Assembly: GCA_031459655.1 (NCBI GenBank)
Contig: JAVKID010000122.1
Span: forward strand, 1-6,624
Length of the DNA stretch: 6,624 nt
DNA from: Fervidifonticultor_A octavus_A
GTDB lineage: Bacteria; Sysuimicrobiota; Sysuimicrobiia; Sysuimicrobiales; Humicultoraceae
Direction: 5' to 3'
Shown here: in pieces, positions 4,562 to 6,624 of the stretch
Numbering within the stretch: position 1 is the stretch's first letter
How the letters are laid out: the number at the start of each line of letters is the position of its first letter
Translations under genes and position numbers: made by a program
The notes under the pieces: model-generated
What the model was told of the DNA's origin: nothing
Database searches by the model: none
Seen by the model: only the letters and a program-made list of their open reading frames with translations

Positions 4562-6292
4562 ATGACCATGCTCGGGGACACGCAGCGGCGAGTGTGCGAC
4601 GTGCTGGTGATCGGGTCTGGAGCCGCCGGATGCCGCGCCGCCATCGAAGCCGCCGAGTACGGGGCTCGGGTCATCCTGACCAGCAAGGGTGTCTTCGGGA
4701 AGTCGGGCACGACGAACCTGGCCTGCGTCGTGTACGATGCCGCGGTGGGCCACGCCGATCCCCGGGACAGCCCACGGGTGCAGTTCGAGGACACGGTGAT
4801 CTACGGCCGCTTTCTCAACAACCAGGATCTCGCCAAGCGGTTTGCGGACGAGGCGATCAAGAGCGTTTACGATCTCGAACGGTACGGCATGGAGTGGTGG
4901 AAGACCGAGGACGGACGGTTCCTGCAGTTGACCTCCCCAGGACTGCGCTACCCCCGCGGGCTCCACAACAACGAGGAGACCGGCAAGAAGATGCAGCAGG
5001 CCCTCGTCCGAGAGATCCGCCGGTCCACGCGGCGCACCATTGAGGTGAGTGAGGACCTCTTCATCACCGATCTGGTGCGGGCGGACGGACGGGTCATCGG
5101 CGCCATCGGGATTGACTACAAGTCCGGTGCCCTGGTGGCGATCGAGGCGAGGAACGTCATCCTGGCGACGGGCGGTCTGGGGATGATGTACAGCGTCACC
5201 GACATGGAGGCCGGCGCGACCGGGGAGGGGATCGCTATGGCCTATCGCGCCGGAGCCGAGTTGATCGACATGGAGATGCACCAATTCTTCCCCACCGCAT
5301 TTGTCCACCCTGAGTCGCTGCGCGGCATCATCGTCACTAGTAGTGCCCTGTGGGTGTTGGGGCTGAAGCTGTACAACGCGGCGGGTGAGCGGTTCATGGA
5401 GAAGTACTATCCGGAGGAACAGGAGAACGTTCCCCGCGACATCCTGTCACGGCACATCTTTCTGGAGATCGCGGAGGGGCGGGGAACGGAACATGGCGGG
5501 GTGTGGATTGACACCCGCGACATTCCCAACTTTGACGCGATCCGGAAGGAACGGCCCCGCACCTACCTCTGGAAGGATCGCTTCGGGGTGAAGACCGACC
5601 GGTTCGAGGTCGCGCCCACCTATCACTACACCCTGGGAGGGATCCGAATCGACGTGGATGGGCGGACCACCGTGGCGGGGCTGTACGCGGCGGGGGAGTG
5701 CACGGGCGGGGTGCACGGTGCCAACCGTCTGGCGGGCAACGCCCTGCCGGACTGCATGGCCTTCGGCCGGGTGGCGGGCCGGCATGCCGCGCTGCATCCC
5801 GGCCCGCAGGTGCCCATTGATGACCAGGAGCTGGCGCGCGCGCGGCAGCGCATCCTGGCCCTGGTGGGCGACGCCGTGCCCGTGGTGCGCGTGAATCGGC
5901 GCCTGAGGGAGCTGATGTACCGCCATGTGGGGATCATCCGATCCGGCGAAGGACTTGCCGCCGCGCGGGAAGCGATCCGGGCACTGCGCCACCAGGCGGC
6001 GGAGATGCGGACCCCCCCCGCGGCCTCGCCGACCTTTGGGCTGCTGCGAGCGCTGGAGACCGAGGCGATGGTGGAACTGGCGGAGGTGATCGTGGAGTCG
6101 GCCCTGCTGCGCACTGAGAGTCGCGGAGCGCACTACCGCACCGACTACCCCGCCGCCGACAACGCCAACTGGTTGCGTAACATCGTGGCCCGGCGCACCC
6201 CCGAGGGGCCGTCGCTGACGACGGTGCCCGTCGACCTCAAGTACCTGCGCCCGGAGGTGGTAGCCATTGAAGCTCAGAGTGCGCGTCTTTAG
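4562..6292 (+). CDS. Succinate dehydrogenase/fumarate reductase-like flavoprotein subunit, atypical active site
   Basis: A 576-residue soluble flavoprotein of the SdhA/FrdA/aspartate-oxidase family, normal in length. FAD-binding GSGAAG is at 18-23, ATGG at 202-205, GE at 378-379 with HGANRLAGNAL at 385-395, and the C-terminal helical domain carries RGAHYRTDYP at 521-530. The region where SdhA/FrdA have the FAD-linking His reads KSGTTNLA, so FAD is probably non-covalent. Relative to E. coli FrdA, the PRD arginine (R292, like R287), HYTLGG histidine (H355), Thr 259 and GANRL arginine (R389, like R390) are kept. The QxHPT histidine is Phe 243 and the TEGxRGEGG proton-path segment is replaced by TSSALWVLG. 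A related carboxylate substrate is likely, but not ordinary succinate/fumarate chemistry. It overlaps the [2Fe-2S] gene by 26 nt, indicating a two-subunit enzyme. No signal peptide or membrane segment is evident. Confidence 0.88.
   Translation: MTMLGDTQRRVCDVLVIGSGAAGCRAAIEAAEYGARVILTSKGVFGKSGTTNLACVVYDAAVGHADPRDSPRVQFEDTVIYGRFLNNQDLAKRFADEAIKSVYDLERYGMEWWKTEDGRFLQLTSPGLRYPRGLHNNEETGKKMQQALVREIRRSTRRTIEVSEDLFITDLVRADGRVIGAIGIDYKSGALVAIEARNVILATGGLGMMYSVTDMEAGATGEGIAMAYRAGAELIDMEMHQFFPTAFVHPESLRGIIVTSSALWVLGLKLYNAAGERFMEKYYPEEQENVPRDILSRHIFLEIAEGRGTEHGGVWIDTRDIPNFDAIRKERPRTYLWKDRFGVKTDRFEVAPTYHYTLGGIRIDVDGRTTVAGLYAAGECTGGVHGANRLAGNALPDCMAFGRVAGRHAALHPGPQVPIDDQELARARQRILALVGDAVPVVRVNRRLRELMYRHVGIIRSGEGLAAAREAIRALRHQAAEMRTPPAASPTFGLLRALETEAMVELAEVIVESALLRTESRGAHYRTDYPAADNANWLRNIVARRTPEGPSLTTVPVDLKYLRPEVVAIEAQSARL
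6253..6258 (+). promoter_or_regulatory. Ribosome binding site supporting the TTG start of the [2Fe-2S] gene
   Basis: GGAGGT within the flavoprotein coding region, eight bases before TTG 6267. It supports that unusual start and the 26-nt gene overlap. Confidence 0.7.
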
Positions 6293-6623
6293 GTATGATG
6301 CCCAGGTCGATGCAGCGCCCCGGTATCAGGTCTACGAGGTCGACCGGAGCGGGAAGTTGCGGGTCCTGGACGTGATGGAGCACCTCTGCGATGAGGTGGA
6401 CCCCACCCTCAACTACCGGCGCTACCTGTGTCGGGACACGATGTGCAACACCTGCTTCGCTAAGGTGAACGGCAAGCAACGGCTGACATGCCTGGAGAAA
6501 GTGCCGGAGGGTGAGGAGATGACCATCGAACCCATCGACGGCTACAGGCTCATTCGTGATCTGGTGGTGGACTTCTCCGCGCCCATTCCTCGCAGGCGCC
6601 GGTTGACCGTCGGTGAGGGGTAG
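6267..6623 (+). CDS. Single-domain [2Fe-2S] ferredoxin-like subunit (SdhB/FrdB N-terminal half)
   Basis: A 118-residue protein matching only the N-terminal plant-ferredoxin-like domain of SdhB/FrdB. The cluster ligands are Cys 55, 60, 63 and 75 in CRDTMCNTC followed by LTC, the same C-x4-C-x2-C-x11-C spacing as in SdhB/FrdB. The start MKLRVRVFRYD, DPTLNYRRYLC and the linker IRDLVVDFS are typical of the subunit, but the protein then stops at TAG 6621-6623 after a basic stretch (PRRRRL). It therefore lacks the whole [4Fe-4S]/[3Fe-4S] domain and the quinone-facing surface. The TTG start is supported by GGAGGT 6253-6258; the gene overlaps the flavoprotein by 26 nt. It would take electrons from FAD and pass them to a soluble acceptor or a further subunit beyond the window. 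The stop is clean, though a separately encoded second half downstream cannot be excluded because the window ends one base later. Confidence 0.88.
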   Translation: MKLRVRVFRYDAQVDAAPRYQVYEVDRSGKLRVLDVMEHLCDEVDPTLNYRRYLCRDTMCNTCFAKVNGKQRLTCLEKVPEGEEMTIEPIDGYRLIRDLVVDFSAPIPRRRRLTVGEG

Positions 6624-6624
6624 G

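Noticed and set aside
4391..5308. Minus-strand open frame (about 305 codons) opposite the flavoprotein 5' half
   Set aside because: Antisense to a clear FAD-binding domain; the Arg/Pro-rich end is typical of a GC-rich shadow frame.

Overview
The window is GC-rich bacterial chromosome, densely packed, with frequent GTG/TTG starts and overlapping genes. The gene mix is a CoxG-like SRPBCC protein, an IclR regulator, an M20 deacylase and a soluble succinate-dehydrogenase-like flavoprotein. Such mixes are common in free-living organisms such as Chloroflexota, Methylomirabilota/Rokubacteria and related soil or hot-spring lineages. That placement is a weak inference from composition and gene content; no marker gene is present. 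No RNA gene, mobile element, CRISPR array or convincing terminator was found.

Layout. (A) 1-1708, plus strand: the C-terminal end of a stand-alone cyclic-nucleotide-binding-type protein, overlapping by 4 nt (TTGA) a two-dinucleotide-fold FAD/NAD(P) oxidoreductase. The two are very probably co-translated. (B) 1719-2204, minus strand: a CoxG/SRPBCC protein whose stop lies 10 nt from the oxidoreductase stop (convergent). (C) 2332-6623, plus strand: IclR-type regulator, M20 metallo-deacylase, an SdhA/FrdA-like flavoprotein and a small [2Fe-2S] protein resembling only the N-terminal half of SdhB. These four look like one operon. The only sizeable internal gap is 167 bp (4395-4561), which holds at most a hydrophobic micro-ORF.

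Between B and C (2205-2331) is a compact divergent control region. It contains a near-consensus sigma-70-type promoter reading toward the coxG-like gene, a weaker one reading toward iclR, and a three-element operator: a 7-bp-arm palindrome plus a third direct half-site exactly 20 bp away. This geometry resembles the known operator of the IclR-family regulator PcaU, and the encoded regulator resembles the PcaR/PcaU/PobR branch.

How they may work together (inference): a regulator sensing a small carboxylate or aromatic-type effector controls a catabolic set. The M20 enzyme would hydrolyse an amide or N-acyl bond, and the flavoprotein/[2Fe-2S] pair would oxidise or reduce a carboxylated product. 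The flavoprotein keeps the FAD site and the carboxylate-binding His/Thr/Arg residues of the fumarate reductase family. It lacks the usual QxHPT histidine and the Glu/Arg proton-delivery pair, so it is probably not a true succinate dehydrogenase. Its partner lacks the [4Fe-4S]/[3Fe-4S] domain, and no membrane anchor is visible, so its electron acceptor is an open question. The divergent CoxG-like protein, a family linked to membrane/quinone coupling of CO dehydrogenase, is one speculative candidate for a link to the quinone pool.
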